Of a stretch of DNA of 5,901 nucleotides, positions 5,766-5,901 are shown in pieces. The DNA is from a bacterium (lineage in GTDB: Bacteria > Patescibacteriota > WWE3 > 2-01-FULL-39-13 > JAQBTZ01): the NCBI GenBank assembly GCA_027624675.1, contig JAQBTZ010000038.1, forward strand, positions 1 through 5,901. The letters run 5' to 3'. Below the pieces are notes generated by a model. It made no database searches. It saw nothing but the letters and a program-made list of their open reading frames with translations, and had not been told where the DNA came from. Within the stretch, counting starts at the first letter, position 1, and each line of letters starts with the position of its first letter. The translations under genes were made by a program, and so were the position numbers.

Positions 5766-5839
5766 TGGGGTGTCGTTCAATGGTAGGACGTGGCGTTCTG
5801 GACGCTAAGATTGGGGTTCGAATCCCTGCACCCCAGCCA
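5766..5839 (+). tRNA. tRNA-Gln, anticodon CUG
   Basis: A complete 74-base cloverleaf. The acceptor stem TGGGGTG pairs with CACCCCA (seven of seven), including the U1-A72 pair typical of bacterial tRNA-Gln. D arm GTTC/GGAC with GG in the loop. Anticodon stem TGGCG/CGCTA with loop TTCTGGA and anticodon CTG (5798-5800). Four-base variable loop. T arm with loop TTCGAAT and two weak outer pairs (T-G, G-T). The discriminator is G (5836) and CCA is encoded (5837-5839). The anticodon, U1-A72 and G73 agree on glutamine. It reads CAG codons; a separate UUG isoacceptor for CAA would be elsewhere. It stands 161 bases after gltX with its own promoter. Confidence 0.93.
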
Positions 5840-5896
5840 CGCACCATTCGGTGCATGGCAAGCCAAGGGCGATGCCATCTCCGTAAAATGTGCGTG
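5838..5896 (+). other. GC-rich self-complementary segment after the tRNA, possible structured RNA
   Basis: The composition changes sharply from the AT-rich neighbours. Nested pairing is visible. CACGCAC (5838-5844, using the last bases of the tRNA) can pair with GTGCGTG (5890-5896). Inside lies ATGGCA (5855-5860) with TGCCAT (5873-5878), extended inwards by GCC (5862-5864) with GGC (5868-5870). GCACC (5841-5845) can alternatively form a hairpin with GGTGC (5850-5854), exclusive of the outer stem. No T-arm (TTCGAAT) is present, so it is not a second tRNA. I recognise no RNA family; the segment continues beyond the window. Confidence 0.35.
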
Positions 5897-5901
5897 AGCC
5901 A

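Noticed and set aside
5860..5876. Similarity to the SRP RNA string 'AGCCAAGGCAGATG'
   Set aside because: Only a short run matches, and the diagnostic GGAAGG-type SRP-binding loop is missing.
5790..5901. Minus-strand frame entering from the right edge and ending in ...VQGFEPQS over the tRNA
   Set aside because: 'GFEP' endings are the usual artefact of translating a tRNA T-arm backwards. A real C-terminus from a gene to the right cannot be excluded but cannot be supported here.
5840..5901. Second tRNA or tRNA-like gene ending in GCCA at the window edge
   Set aside because: The acceptor-like stem does not place the discriminator and CCA correctly, and there is no T-loop TTCGAAT or anticodon arm.
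1..5901. CRISPR array, insertion sequence or replication origin
   Set aside because: No regularly spaced identical repeats, no transposase frame, and no DnaA-box cluster were seen.

Overview
The window looks like chromosomal DNA of a small-genome bacterium, most likely a member of the Patescibacteria/CPR (possibly Microgenomates or Katanobacteria; weak inference). The evidence is strongly AT-rich coding sequence, very tight packing with genes overlapping tail to tail, divergent versions of housekeeping proteins, and a membrane-anchored protein of unknown function whose 'FPPK...FGLIPLP' region recalls, from memory, an uncharacterised patescibacterial family. Tryptophan is encoded by TGG, stops are TAA/TAG, and nothing points to a non-standard genetic code.

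Layout, left to right. (1) 1-398 (+): the 3' end of recJ, the single-strand exonuclease. (2) 378-1481 (-): an 11-helix amino-acid permease of the aromatic amino acid/APC-superfamily type, overlapping recJ tail to tail. (3) 1482-1553: a short divergent promoter region. (4) 1554-2021 (+): a YbaK/ProX-type aminoacyl-tRNA deacylase, followed with an 8-base overlap by (5) 2014-2970 (+): a membrane-anchored D,D-carboxypeptidase-like protein of family S11 with an altered SxN motif. (6) 2934-4058 (-): a membrane-anchored protein of unknown function, again overlapping its convergent neighbour. (7) 4059-4119: a second divergent promoter region. (8) 4120-5604 (+): gltX, glutamyl-tRNA synthetase. (9) 5605-5765: a noncoding stretch with three diverged palindromic repeat units and a good promoter. 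(10) 5766-5839 (+): tRNA-Gln(CUG) with encoded CCA. (11) 5840-5901: a relatively GC-rich, highly self-complementary tail that runs off the window.

The most coherent theme is translation. A GluRS gene sits next to a tRNA-Gln gene, which fits (but does not prove) a non-discriminating GluRS feeding the Glu-tRNA-Gln amidotransferase route, and a trans-editing deacylase lies nearby. The S11 protein and the unknown anchored protein both act outside the membrane. None of the five visible starts has a Shine-Dalgarno sequence. Several have a -10-like hexamer only about 3 to 16 bases upstream, suggesting leaderless or near-leaderless mRNAs.

No clearly new multi-gene system is visible. The items most worth a second look are the palindrome array in front of the tRNA, the structured GC-rich tail after it, the leaderless-type starts, and the SGA variant in the S11 enzyme.
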